Shown: positions 34,963 to 44,000, counted from the stretch's first letter. The stretch: DNA of 64,000 nt from Alphaproteobacteria bacterium SO-S41 (GCA_019670725.1 AP024629.1:2914001-2978000); one strand, 5' to 3'. The notes: a model not told the origin generated them from the letters alone. Program-made: numbers and translations.

Positions 34963-35559
34963 CTAGATCAGGCTCATCTGCGGCTGGGTGCTCAGCTCGA
35001 ACAGCCGGGCGATCTCCGTCGCCACATCCTCGATCGGCCCCGGCCCCTGCTCCACGCGGGCGAGGATCATCGCGCCCTCAAAGGCGGCAATCGCCGTGCG
35101 GGCCAGGCGCTCGGCTGAGGCCTTGCGGGCGCCGGCCGCGCGCAGCGAGGCGGTGAAGACGTCCACCCAGGTGCCGAACGCCGCCTTCCCCGCCTTCGTC
35201 ACCCCCCTCTCGGACGGCGCCAGTTCCAGCAGCGTCGTGGTGATCGGACAGCCGTCGCGGAAGCCCGACTTCGCCAGCCAGCCCGCCAGCAGCGCGCCAT
35301 AGGCCCGCACGATGTCAGCGGGATGGGCGTGCTTGGCGGCGAGTTCCGTCAGCGTCGCGCTGACGAGGCCGCCGGCATAGCTCACCGCTGCCTCGGCGAT
35401 CTCCGCCTTCCCCCTGGGAAAGTAGTGATAGAGCGACCCCTTCGGCGCGCCGCTCGCCGCCACGATCTCGTTCGTGCCGGTCGCTGCATAGCCGTCGCGG
35501 CGGAACAGCCTGGCGGCGGTGCGGACGATTCTGTCGCGATGCTTGGGTTTGGCGGGCAC
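34963..35559 (-). CDS. TetR family regulator (LmrA/YxaF type)
   Basis: Repressor of 198 residues. The helix-turn-helix covers about 10-55, with GYAATGTNEIVAASGAPKGS then LYHYFPRGKAEI. The C-terminal ligand domain resembles the LmrA/YxaF group (GCPITTTLLELAPSERG near 103). Start is GTG at 35559. It diverges from two thioesterase genes, and the intervening 70 bp contain a perfect palindrome, so it should repress both itself and the thioesterases. The inducer is unknown, perhaps an aromatic or acyl compound. Confidence 0.92.
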   Translation of the reverse strand: MPAKPKHRDRIVRTAARLFRRDGYAATGTNEIVAASGAPKGSLYHYFPRGKAEIAEAAVSYAGGLVSATLTELAAKHAHPADIVRAYGALLAGWLAKSGFRDGCPITTTLLELAPSERGVTKAGKAAFGTWVDVFTASLRAAGARKASAERLARTAIAAFEGAMILARVEQGPGPIEDVATEIARLFELSTQPQMSLI

Positions 35560-35587
35560 GCGTAGCCTTGTGGTTCGATCTCATAAT

Positions 35588-35607
35588 TATATAGACTGGT
35601 CTATATA
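35588..35607. promoter_or_regulatory. Palindromic TetR operator in an AT-rich divergent promoter
   Basis: TATATAGAC, two bases TG, GTCTATATA: a perfect 9-bp inverted repeat in otherwise GC-rich DNA. Its core TAGACnnGTCTA matches the site type recognised by LmrA/YxaF regulators, as I remember it from Bacillus. It lies between the TetR start and the thioesterase start. Confidence 0.85.
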
Positions 35608-35629
35608 AATCAAGAAACGAGACGCTCGA

Positions 35630-36061
35630 ATGCCCGACGAAAATGCAACCATTCCCGCGGGTTTCGCCCGCCACTACCGCGAAAGCCCCCTCACCGATCC
35701 GTGGGAGCCGCTCTACTCGAAGACCACCGAAACCGCCGTCATCCTCGGCGTCGTCACCCGGCCCGCGCACACCAATTCGCGTGGCCTCGTCCATGGCGGG
35801 CTGATCTCGGCGCTGGCCGACAATGCGATGGGCCTCTCCTGCGGCCTCCGGCTGCGCGCGGGGCAGCGGCTGCTGACGACCTCGCTATCGGTGGACTTCC
35901 TGGGGGCGGCAGGGCTCGGCCAGTGGCTGACTGTCGAAACCGAGTTCGTGAAACCCGGCAGCACGCTCTGCATCGCCCAGGCCTTCGTGAAGGCCGACGG
36001 CAAGATCTGCGCCCGCGCGAACGCCACCTTCCGCGTCACCGCCCCTCAGGTAGCGGCATGA
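35630..36061 (+). CDS. PaaI-family hotdog thioesterase 1
   Basis: Acyl-CoA thioesterase of 143 residues. RGLVHGGLISALADNAMGLS (about 51-70) is the HGG-containing active-site helix of the 4HBT/PaaI family; VDFLGAAGLGQWLTVETEFV follows as the beta core. The ATG at 35630 has only a weak ribosome site. It overlaps the next thioesterase as ATGA and diverges from the TetR gene. Two hotdog genes in tandem could form a heteromer; the acyl substrate is unknown. Confidence 0.88.
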   Translation: MPDENATIPAGFARHYRESPLTDPWEPLYSKTTETAVILGVVTRPAHTNSRGLVHGGLISALADNAMGLSCGLRLRAGQRLLTTSLSVDFLGAAGLGQWLTVETEFVKPGSTLCIAQAFVKADGKICARANATFRVTAPQVAA

Positions 36062-36474
36062 CCCTCGCGCCCGGCTTCATCGACGCCCTGCGCGCCTCCA
36101 GCGCCGCCTCACCGTTCAACCAGTGGTCGGGGTTCGAGGTCGTCTCCTGCGGCGAGGGGACGGCCGAGCTCGCCATGGCCTGGAAGGCGGAGGCGACCCA
36201 GCATGTCGGCTTCCTCCATGCCGGCGTCGTCGGCGCGTTGATCGACACGGTCTGCGGCTATGCGGCCGCGACCCGCGCCGGCCCGGTCCTGACCTCGCAT
36301 TACAGTGTCAACTTCATGGTCCCCGCCGTCGGTACGCGCTTCCGCGCCGTCGGCCGCGTGGTGCGCGCGGGCAAGCGGCAGATCTTCACCGCCGCTGAGC
36401 TCTATGCCGAGAAGGACGGCACCGAGCGTCTCGTCGCCACCGGCGAGGCCCTGCTGATGCCGGTCGCAGGGTGA
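36058..36474 (+). CDS. PaaI-family hotdog thioesterase 2
   Basis: Acyl-CoA thioesterase-like protein of 138 residues. ATQHVGFLHAGVVGALIDTV (about 45-64) is the active-site segment, with HAG in place of the usual HGG. HYSVNFMVPAVGTRFRAVGR is the second hotdog strand. Its start overlaps the stop of thioesterase 1. It is only distantly similar to that neighbour, so the pair is not a recent duplication. A hairpin terminator follows. Confidence 0.88.
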   Translation: MTLAPGFIDALRASSAASPFNQWSGFEVVSCGEGTAELAMAWKAEATQHVGFLHAGVVGALIDTVCGYAAATRAGPVLTSHYSVNFMVPAVGTRFRAVGRVVRAGKRQIFTAAELYAEKDGTERLVATGEALLMPVAG

Positions 36475-36486
36475 GCCAAAAAGAAG

Positions 36487-36510
36487 AACCCCGGCGTTTC
36501 CGCCGGGGTT
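36487..36510. terminator. Bidirectional hairpin terminator
   Basis: AACCCCGGCG, loop TTTC, CGCCGGGGTT: a perfect 10-bp stem with A-rich sequence on the left side. It lies between the convergent thioesterase operon and porin gene. Confidence 0.85.
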
Positions 36511-36538
36511 CGAGGAAGCCGGAACGGACCGGCGAAGA

Positions 36539-38182
36539 TCAGAACGCGAACTGCGTGCGGATCGCGAAGGCGTCGTACTGCTGGCCGATGTTCGGGTAGG
36601 CGGCCGACGGCGCCGTCGGGTTCGTCGCGGCCGACAGGGCCGTCGACGACAGGCGATCGACGTCGACATGCTGGTAGGAGAACATCACGCGCATGTTGCG
36701 GTTGAGGTACCAGTTCAGGTCGACCGAGGTGATCGACTGCTGGCCGCCGCGGATTTCGCCGAGATTGGCGTTCGGCGCGACGATGGTCGCGAGGCCCAGC
36801 GGGTTCACGTTGTAGTCGAGATCGAGGACCGAGTAGCGGGCCGCGATTTCCCAGGCGCCCCAGGTGCCGCCCGTCGAGAACGGGCTGTTGGGCCGCGGCG
36901 CGCCGAACTGCATGCGCGAGTTCGAGCGGTTCTGGGCTTCGTAACGCTTGGTTTCGCCGGTCAGGATGTACGAGGCCATCACGTAATAGCCGTTGAACTC
37001 CGGATCGGGCGCCAGGACGTTACAACCGATGCAGGCGCGATCGCGATCGACGCCCCACGAGAAGTATTCGCCCGACGCATAGAAGTTCTTGTAGCGGACG
37101 CCGGCTTCCAGGCCCCACATCCAGGCGCTCTCGGCTGGAATGTTGCCGGTGGCGACCAGACGCTCGCCCGCGATGCGCAGTTCGGGACGATCGCGGAAGT
37201 TGAGGTTGCGCGCAGCCGGCAGGGCGGTCGGCGAGGAGGTGTCCACGCCGCCCATCGACAGGATGGTCGCGGCGTTGGCGCCGACATGGACGTCCCAGTC
37301 CGCATTCTTGAACAGGCGGGCGGCGAAACGGCCGAGCAGGTGGTCGCGGTCGTCGGCGACGGCCTGGCGCGTGCCGGTCGTGCCGCCGGTGGTCGAGGTC
37401 GTATAGGCGACGTTGAACATGAAATCCATGTTGTCGCCCTGCTTCAGGTACGTCGCCTCGATGCCCTTGCGGGCGTCGGAGCCGCCAAACTCGGCGATGA
37501 CCGCGTTCACGACCGCGGCGCGTTCCATGAAGGTGATGTCGTTCGACGAGGTCGAGTCATCCAGCGTGAAGGTCGGCTGGATCGCGCCGACATTGATGCG
37601 GATTTCCGGGGTCGGGTTGTAGGCGACGCGCATGATGTTCACGAGCGCGCTGTTGTCTTCGGTTTCCGTACCGCCGAAGTTGAAGCGCATTTCATAGTCG
37701 AAATCGCGGAAGAACTTGCCTTCCACGCCGAACTGGGCGCGGCGGAAGACCGAACCCGAACCGAGGTCGCGCACGTTCTGGCCGTCATAGGCGTACGGCA
37801 CGTCGTTGCTCGGACTTTGCGAGAAGGTGCCGGCGTCGAAGTGGAAGCGGCCGCGGAAGGCGAGCTCGAAACGGCCGTCGCCGGTCGAGATCACCGGGCG
37901 GCCGTTTTCGAACGACCACTGCACCGCATCGGCGCGGGTCTGCAGGGCCGTGATCTTCGAGCCCTGGCTGATCTCGAGATCCGAGACGCGCTGCTCCAGA
38001 TTGGCCGGCGCCGCCGCCGCGCCGCTGCCGGTCTGGCGGCGGACTTCCTCGGCGATCATCTTGCGGAGCTCGCTCTCCGTGACGGTGATCGTCTTTTCCT
38101 TGGCGAGGGCGACAGGCGTGGTCGCCACGAGGGCGGCAGCCGTGAGCGCCGAATACGCCAGCAAGTTCAGTCGCAATTTCAT
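36539..38182 (-). CDS. Phosphate-selective porin (OprO/OprP family)
   Basis: Outer-membrane porin of 547 residues. Residues 1-27 form a signal peptide (ending VALA). A short coiled-coil-like segment (about 35-75) precedes the beta-barrel, which starts near 90 with GRFELAFRGRFHFDAGTF and ends in a terminal Phe (RTQFAF), the outer-membrane insertion signal. ARKGIEATYL and WGLEAGVRYKNFYASGEYFS are typical of Porin_O_P. The ATG at 38182 follows AAGGGGG. A Pho box upstream predicts phosphate control, matching the pst operon on the other side of the thioesterase/TetR genes. Confidence 0.92.
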   Translation of the reverse strand: MKLRLNLLAYSALTAAALVATTPVALAKEKTITVTESELRKMIAEEVRRQTGSGAAAAPANLEQRVSDLEISQGSKITALQTRADAVQWSFENGRPVISTGDGRFELAFRGRFHFDAGTFSQSPSNDVPYAYDGQNVRDLGSGSVFRRAQFGVEGKFFRDFDYEMRFNFGGTETEDNSALVNIMRVAYNPTPEIRINVGAIQPTFTLDDSTSSNDITFMERAAVVNAVIAEFGGSDARKGIEATYLKQGDNMDFMFNVAYTTSTTGGTTGTRQAVADDRDHLLGRFAARLFKNADWDVHVGANAATILSMGGVDTSSPTALPAARNLNFRDRPELRIAGERLVATGNIPAESAWMWGLEAGVRYKNFYASGEYFSWGVDRDRACIGCNVLAPDPEFNGYYVMASYILTGETKRYEAQNRSNSRMQFGAPRPNSPFSTGGTWGAWEIAARYSVLDLDYNVNPLGLATIVAPNANLGEIRGGQQSITSVDLNWYLNRNMRVMFSYQHVDVDRLSSTALSAATNPTAPSAAYPNIGQQYDAFAIRTQFAF

Positions 38183-38256
38183 CAAAGACCCCCTTGGTCC
38201 GCACCCGCGGACTCGTTCCTGCGAGCGGGGTTCTGGTGCGCTGCGATAACGCCCGG

Positions 38257-38284
38257 ATGACGGAAGCATGACGTTCAGATGACA
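38257..38284 (-). promoter_or_regulatory. Pho box upstream of the porin gene
   Basis: On the minus strand TGTCAT (38284-38279), CGTCAT (38273-38268) and CGTCAT (38262-38257) are spaced exactly 11 bases, as PhoB half-sites are. GTTATC at 38250-38245 could be the -10 element. The site is 75 bp before the porin start. Confidence 0.85.
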
Positions 38285-38336
38285 GCGCGCGACCCGTGCT
38301 GCAGCGCGACAAATCTGCCACGACGAGGCCGCGCGT

Positions 38337-38487
38337 GAATCCTGTTCACCAGCAAAACCCGCTGAGACGGCGATTCAGGAAGCCGCGTTTCGCGAGTCGA
38401 TTCAGCATCTTGCGCGCCACTTCTGCGGGATCGATTCACGCCGCAGGGTGAATCCCGGAAAGCACGGACGGTCAGCGCCGGTGAATC
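38337..38487. promoter_or_regulatory. Cluster of seven GANTC sites, six of them TGAATC
   Basis: GANTC occurs at 38337, 38372, 38394, 38399, 38433, 38450 and 38483, within 151 bp. Six are the hexamer TGAATC or its complement. GANTC is the CcrM methylation site in alphaproteobacteria and should occur about once in 256 bp by chance. No gene covers this stretch, which lies upstream of the porin Pho box. Confidence 0.7.
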
Positions 38488-38517
38488 CCCGAAGACGCAC
38501 TTCAGCCATCTTTACCC

Positions 38518-38623
38518 GTCATGGTGAGATGCGCAGCGCCGCAGGCGCGGAGCCTCGAACCACGCACCCTGCGGCAGCGTGCGTCCTTCGAGACGCGGCC
38601 CCAGGGCCGCTCCTCAGGATGAC
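38518..38623. repeat. Family B intergenic palindrome
   Basis: GTCATGGTGAGATGCGCAGC at the left and GCTCCTCAGGATGAC at the right, with the inner arms CTCGAACCACGCACC and GCGTCCTTCGAGACGCG. Same orientation as 10306-10411 and 39066-39172. Confidence 0.9.
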
Positions 38624-38651
38624 GAACATTAGGTCACAACCCACCCTCCCC

Positions 38652-38702
38652 GTCATGGTGAGGTGCGGAGCGCGGCACGCGCGCAGCCTCGAACCACGCA
38701 CG
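38652..38702. repeat. Half copy of a family B palindrome next to the GIY-YIG gene
   Basis: Only the left half is present, from GTCATGGTGAGGTGCGGAGC to CTCGAACCACGCACG. It stops 3 bases before the stop codon of the GIY-YIG gene at 38706. The right half is missing at this spot. Confidence 0.85.
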
Positions 38703-38705
38703 ATA

Positions 38706-39005
38706 TCAGGGTCGGCGGGGCTTCCGGCGCGCCAGACCCGGCAGGGCACCCCAATCCCGCCGGATAAGTGCCTCTTTCTTGGCCCGGCTCCAGCGCTTGA
38801 TCTGCCGCTCGAAATCATGGGCGTCGCGGATATCTGGAAAATCCTCTTGGAATACTAGCGTCACGGGCTGCCGGAGAGACGTGTAGCCGCCAAAGGCGCC
38901 GGTATTGTGCTGACCGGTGCGGACGTCCGGGTCGTCGCTGGTCGACCCGACATAGTAGCTGCCGTCTGCACAGCGCAGAATGTAGACCCACCCGCCCTTG
39001 CTCAT
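38706..39005 (-). CDS. Small GIY-YIG domain nuclease
   Basis: Protein of 99 residues consisting of a lone GIY-YIG domain. WVYILRCADGSYYVGSTSD (about 6-24) carries the two signature strands in the form VYI and YVG; RTGQHNTGAFGGYTSLRQPV follows with the conserved Arg/His region, and the catalytic Glu is probably in HDFERQIKRWSRAKKEAL (about 66-83). The ATG at 39005 has GGAGG 6 bases upstream. Related stand-alone proteins (YhbQ type) act on branched or damaged DNA. The gene is bracketed by family B repeats on both sides, a hint that it moves with them. Confidence 0.9.
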   Translation of the reverse strand: MSKGGWVYILRCADGSYYVGSTSDDPDVRTGQHNTGAFGGYTSLRQPVTLVFQEDFPDIRDAHDFERQIKRWSRAKKEALIRRDWGALPGLARRKPRRP

Positions 39006-39065
39006 CGAACGCCTCCGGTCGGCGCAAGGTGATCCTCCCACCCCGATCCGACAACCACCCTCCCC

Positions 39066-39172
39066 GTCATGGTGAGGTGCGCAGCGCCGCAGGCGCGGAG
39101 CCTCGAACCACGCACCCTGATGCAGCCTGCGTCCTTCGAGACGCGGCCTAAAGGGCCGCTCCTCAGGATGAC
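39066..39172. repeat. Family B intergenic palindrome upstream of the GIY-YIG gene
   Basis: GTCATGGTGAGGTGCGCAGC at the left and GCTCCTCAGGATGAC at the right. With the half copy at 38652-38702 it flanks the nuclease gene in direct orientation. The remaining 143 bp before the PadR gene must hold the promoter of the RND operon; no clear hexamers are visible. Confidence 0.9.
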
Positions 39173-39315
39173 GGGAGGGTAAAGTTTTGCGACCCCCCCA
39201 CTCCCTCCAATCCCGCACAATCCCTGAACCTGTTGTTCACGCGTCACTGGTCTTCATTGCAGTGCGGTGATATCCCGCCGCCATCATATCGAACTGTTAT
39301 ATCGGGCGCCTTTAG

Positions 39316-39912
39316 ATGATCGACGTGAGAATGCTCTGCCTGGGCGCACTGATGGGGCGCGAGGCGAGCGGCTACGACATCAAGAAGGAGCTGGAGCGCG
39401 GTTCCTCCGCCGGGCTGATCGACGCCAGTTTCGGCTCGATCTACCCCGCCCTCGCCCGCCTCGCCGAGGAAGGCTTCATCGCGGCGCGCAGCGAAGGCGG
39501 CCGTGGCCGGGGCGACAAGAAGCTCTACACCCTCACCCCCGACGGCGAGGCTTTCTTCCTGCGCACCCTCTCCGGCCCGGTGCCCGACGAGAAATACCGC
39601 TCGCCCTTCCTCTTCGCGATGCTCTTCACCTCGTGCCTGCCGCGCGAGCGCGTGCGGGCGATGATCGACCGCCAGATCGCCGCCTGGGAAGACAAGCTGG
39701 CCGCGGTCGATGAAACCTCGGCGGCCATGCCGCCCAGCGCGGGGCTCAACTTCGTCCGCGGTTTCGCGGATGTGACCCTCAGGGCCGGGCTCGATCACCT
39801 CAGGCGTCACCGCGCCGCACTTGAAGCGGCGGCCAAGGTGTCGGATACGCCCGCCCCCGTTCGTCCTCTGACCGAAGCCGTCCCAACCGAACCCGCCGTC
39901 GCGGCGGAGTGA
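39316..39912 (+). CDS. PadR family transcriptional regulator
   Basis: DNA-binding regulator of 198 residues. The N-terminal winged helix is typical of PadR: MLCLGALMGREASGYDIKKE (about 6-25), then FGSIYPALARLAEEGFI (about 39-55) and LYTLTPDGEAFF (about 70-81). A Vir-type C-terminal helical domain follows (about 90-165). It heads the RND efflux operon with 7 bp to the adaptor gene, and probably represses it until a phenolic or drug-like ligand binds. Confidence 0.92.
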   Translation: MIDVRMLCLGALMGREASGYDIKKELERGSSAGLIDASFGSIYPALARLAEEGFIAARSEGGRGRGDKKLYTLTPDGEAFFLRTLSGPVPDEKYRSPFLFAMLFTSCLPRERVRAMIDRQIAAWEDKLAAVDETSAAMPPSAGLNFVRGFADVTLRAGLDHLRRHRAALEAAAKVSDTPAPVRPLTEAVPTEPAVAAE

Positions 39913-39919
39913 GACCCCA

Positions 39920-41053
39920 ATGTCCCGTTTGAAGTGGATCAAGACCCCCATCGGCGCCGCGATCGCGATTGCGATCGCCGTCTCACTGTGGGTGCTCACC
40001 GGCGTCCTCAGTGGCAGCGGCGAGAAGACGATGGCCGATCCCATCCAGTCCGCCGATGCCGCCGGCGCCCCGGCGACCGCCGTCGCGGTGCGCGTCCGCA
40101 CGGTGCATGCCGAGCCGCACGCGGCCGACCTCGTCCTGCGCGGCCGCACCGAGAGCGAGCACAAGGTGCAGCTCAAGGCCGAAATGTCGGGCCGCGTCGT
40201 CAACCTGCCCGCCGCCAAGGGCCAGTCGGTCAAGGCCGGCGATCCGATCTGCGAACTCGATGTCGGCGCCCGCAAGGCCCAGCTCGACCAGGCCCGCGCG
40301 GCGCTGAAGCAGGCCCAGCTCGAATACCAGGCCGCCGTCGCGCTGGAGAAGAAGGGCCACCGCTCGGAAACCCAGACCGCCGCCGCCCTCGCCGCCTTCG
40401 AGGCGGCCGAGGCGAATATCCGCGCCCAGGAGCAGCAGCTCTCCTACACCGTCATGCGCGCGCCGTTTGACGGCATCGTCAACAACCGCCTCGTCGCGGT
40501 CGGCGACTACATGACGCCGGGCACGCCCTGCGCCTGGGTCGTCGGCGCCGAGCCGTTCCTCATCGTCGGCGCGGTCTCGGAAAACCAGATCGCCCAGTTC
40601 TCGCCTGGCACCGAGGGCAACGCCCATCTCGTCACCGGCGAGACGGTGACCGGCACCGTCACCTATCTCGCGACCGCCGCCGACGCGACGACCCGTACCT
40701 TCCGGGTCGAGCTGACCGTGCCGAACCCCGAGTTCAAGCTGCGCGACGGCGTCACCGCCGATATCCGCGTCCGCTCGGGCGCGGTCCCGGCCGTGCGGGT
40801 GTCGCCGGCCATCCTGTCGCTCGACGATAACGGCCGCATCGGCATCAAGATCGTCGAGGCGAACCATGTCCGCTTCGTCGCCGTGACGCTGATCGGCGAC
40901 GACAAGGACGGCGTGTGGATCGCCGGCCTGCCGGAAGAGGCGATGATCATCACGGTCGGCCAGGAATACGTGAAGGACGGCGATCTCGTGGACCCCATCC
41001 CCGAGGCCGCCGTCACCGCGGGCGAAGCCGCCCCCGGCACGTCGGCGAATTAG
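39920..41053 (+). CDS. RND efflux periplasmic adaptor (membrane fusion protein)
   Basis: Periplasmic adaptor of 377 residues that links the RND pump to an outer-membrane channel. A hydrophobic anchor lies at about 10-32. The lipoyl half-motifs are GRVVNLPAAKGQSVKAGDPI (about 92-111) and MRAPFDGIVNNRLVAVGDYM (about 180-199), separated by a coiled-coil hairpin rich in Ala, Gln and Glu (about 115-175). The beta-barrel and membrane-proximal domains follow. It overlaps nothing; the pump gene starts 12 bp on. No outer-membrane factor is encoded nearby, so a shared TolC-like protein is likely. Confidence 0.93.
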   Translation: MSRLKWIKTPIGAAIAIAIAVSLWVLTGVLSGSGEKTMADPIQSADAAGAPATAVAVRVRTVHAEPHAADLVLRGRTESEHKVQLKAEMSGRVVNLPAAKGQSVKAGDPICELDVGARKAQLDQARAALKQAQLEYQAAVALEKKGHRSETQTAAALAAFEAAEANIRAQEQQLSYTVMRAPFDGIVNNRLVAVGDYMTPGTPCAWVVGAEPFLIVGAVSENQIAQFSPGTEGNAHLVTGETVTGTVTYLATAADATTRTFRVELTVPNPEFKLRDGVTADIRVRSGAVPAVRVSPAILSLDDNGRIGIKIVEANHVRFVAVTLIGDDKDGVWIAGLPEEAMIITVGQEYVKDGDLVDPIPEAAVTAGEAAPGTSAN

Positions 41054-41065
41054 GGGGACCGGGCC

Positions 41066-44000
41066 ATGGGCATGACCGGCATCGTCGCCTGGGCAGTTAC
41101 GAACTCGCGCCTCGTCTGGGCGATGATCGTCATGTCGCTGACGATCGGGCTCATCGCCTACAGCTCGATCCCGCGCGAGGCCGAGCCGAATATCGACTTT
41201 CCCTTCGTCAACATCACGCTGCTCCACCCCGGCATCAGCCCGGAAGACGCCGAGCGGCTGCTCATCCGTCCGATGGAAACCCAACTCCGCACCATCGAGG
41301 GGCTGAAGAAGATCACCTCCACCGGCATGCTGGGGATGGCGAATATCGGGCTCGAGTTCGACGCGAACTTCGACTCTGAGCGCGCGATCCGCCAGGTCAA
41401 CGAGAAGGTCGATATCGCGAAGGCGGAGCTGCCCTCCGACACCGAGGAGCCGATCGTCCAGGAGGCCTCCACCGCCCTCAACCCGTCGATCACCATCGTG
41501 CTCGCGGGCGACGTGCCCGATCGCGTCCTCTTCAAGGTCGCCGACGACCTGGAAGAGAAGCTCGAGACCATCTCGACCGTCCTTTCCGCCGATATTTCCG
41601 GCAAGCGCGACGACCAGCTCGAAATCGTGATCGATCCCGCCAAGCTGCAGAGCTACGGCGTTTCGCTGACCGAGTTCTTCCAGGCCGTCACGCGCAACAA
41701 CACGCTGATCCCCGCCGGCTCGCTCGACACCGGCAAGGGCCGCTTCGCGGTCAAGATCCCCGGCCTCATCGAAACCCGCGAGGACGTGCTCAACCTGCCG
41801 ATCAAGGCCGACGGCGGCACGGTCGTGACGCTCGGCGACGTCGCCGACATCCGCCGCACCTTCGTCGATGCCAGCGTCTATTCGCGCTTCAACGGCAAGC
41901 CGGCCGTCTCGCTCGACGTCGTCAAGCGCACCGGCACCAACATCATGGCGACCATCACCGCCACCAAGGCGATGGTCGACGAGCTGAAGAAGACCTGGCC
42001 GCCGGGCGTCACCGTCTCCTACACCCAGGACCAGTCCGGCTTCATCGACCGCACGCTGCACAGCCTCACCCAGATGGTGGTGCTGGCGATCATCCTGGTG
42101 ATGATCGTCGTCGTCGGCGCGCTCGGCCTCCGCTCCGGCCTGCTGGTCGGCTTCGCGATCCCGACCTCGTTCATTCTCGGCATCACCTTCCTCTGGATCG
42201 CCGGCCTCACCCTCAACCAGATGGTGATGTTCTCGCTCATCCTCTCGGTCGGCATGCTCGTCGACGGCGCGATCATCGTCGTGGAGTTCGCCGACCGGAA
42301 AATGGCCGAAGGCCTGCCGCCGCGCGACGCCTACCGCATGGCCGGCACGCGCATGTTCTGGCCGGTCGTCTCCTCGGCCGCCGCGACCATCGCCGCCTTC
42401 ATGCCGATGCTGTTCTGGCCGGGCATCCCCGGCAAGTTCATGCAGTACTTCCCGATCACGCTGATCGCGGTGCTCTCGGCCTCGACCCTTGTCGCGATGA
42501 TCTTCCTGCCGGTGATCGGCGGCGTCTTCGGTAAGCACCCGCCCGGCGGCGAGGAAGCGCTGAAGGCGGTCGCCGCCTCCGAAACCGGAAACTTGGACAA
42601 GATCCCCGGCATCACCGGCGCCTATGCCCGCTTCATCGGCCGCCGCGTCCACAAGCCCCGTCGCATCATCGCGGGCGCCGTCGTGGTGCTCATCGCCGTC
42701 TACTGGGTGTTCGGCAACAGCGGCACGCCCGTCGAGTTCTTCGTCTCGACCGATCCCGAATTCGCCCGCGTCGTCGTCTCGGCGCGCGGCAATCTCTCGG
42801 CCGACGAGAAGCGCGACCTCACCATGGAAGTCGAGTGCGAGGTCCTCACCGTCGCCGGCATCAAGGGGCTGAACACCGTCACCGGCGTCAGCGGCGGCGG
42901 CCAGCGCCAGCTCCCCGAGGACACGGTCGGCGTCATGTTCCTGGAATTCGTGCCTTTCCAGGAGCGCAAGCCCGGCCGCGAGATCATCCAGGAGATCCGC
43001 GACAAGACCAAACACATCGCCGGCGTCCGCATCGAAGTGGAAGAACTCGGCGGCGGGCCCCAGCAGGGCAAGGACATCGATATCGAGGTCCGCTCCGACG
43101 AGCCCGAAGCGCTCGGCGCCGTCACTGCGCAGCTCCGGGCCTTCATGGCCACCCAGCCGGGCCTCATCGACATCTCCGACACCCGTCCTTTGCCCGGCAT
43201 CGAATGGGCGCTGAAGGTCGACCGCGCCAAGGCCGGCACCTATGGCGTCGCAGTCAGCGATGTCGGCGCCGTGGTCCAGCTCGTGACCACCGGCGTCAAG
43301 GTCGGCGAGTACCGCCCCAACGACGTCACCGACGAGGTCGACATCCGCGTCCGCTTCCCGCTCGAGGCCCGCTCCATCGCGGCGCTCAGCGAACTGCGCG
43401 TGCCAACCGCCGGCGGCATGATCCCGGTCACCAACTTCATGACCGTCGTGCCCCAGCCGCAGGTCAACAAGGTCGTGCGCGTCGACGGCAAGCGCGTGCT
43501 CCACGTCCTCGCCAATACCGAGCAGGAAAAGGGCTACTACCCGACCGCCGCCGTCGCGAAGATCCGCGAATGGGCGTCGACCGCGAAGCTCGACCCTCGC
43601 GCCGAGCTGAAGTTCCGCGGCTCCGACGAGCAGCAGAACGAAAGCCAGGCTTTCCTCATGGTCGCCGCCTTCGCGACCATGGCGCTGATCGGCGCGATCA
43701 TGCTGCTCCAGTTCAACTCGTACTGGCACGTCATCATCGTGCTCTCAGCCGTGGTGTTCTCCACCGCGGGCGTCTTTATCGGCATCATGGTGATGGGGCA
43801 GAACTTCTCGCTGATCATGACGGGCACCGGCATCGTCGCGCTCGCCGGCATCATCGTGAACAACAACATCGTCTTCGTGGACACCTTCCAGCACCTGAAG
43901 GCGCAGGGCATGGACACCTACGAGGCGGCGATCCGCACGGCGGCCCAGCGCTTCCGCCCGGTGCTGCTGACCAAGGCGACGGCGATCGCCGGCATGTTCC

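Noticed and set aside
9400-39172. Recurring palindromes considered as a CRISPR array
   Set aside because: The repeats are dispersed among many intergenic gaps, vary in stem sequence and have no regular spacers or cas genes.
39983-43729. A minus-strand open frame of about 1250 codons opposite the RND genes
   Set aside because: It lies antisense to the adaptor and pump genes, has no domain, and has the same compositional bias as other shadow frames.
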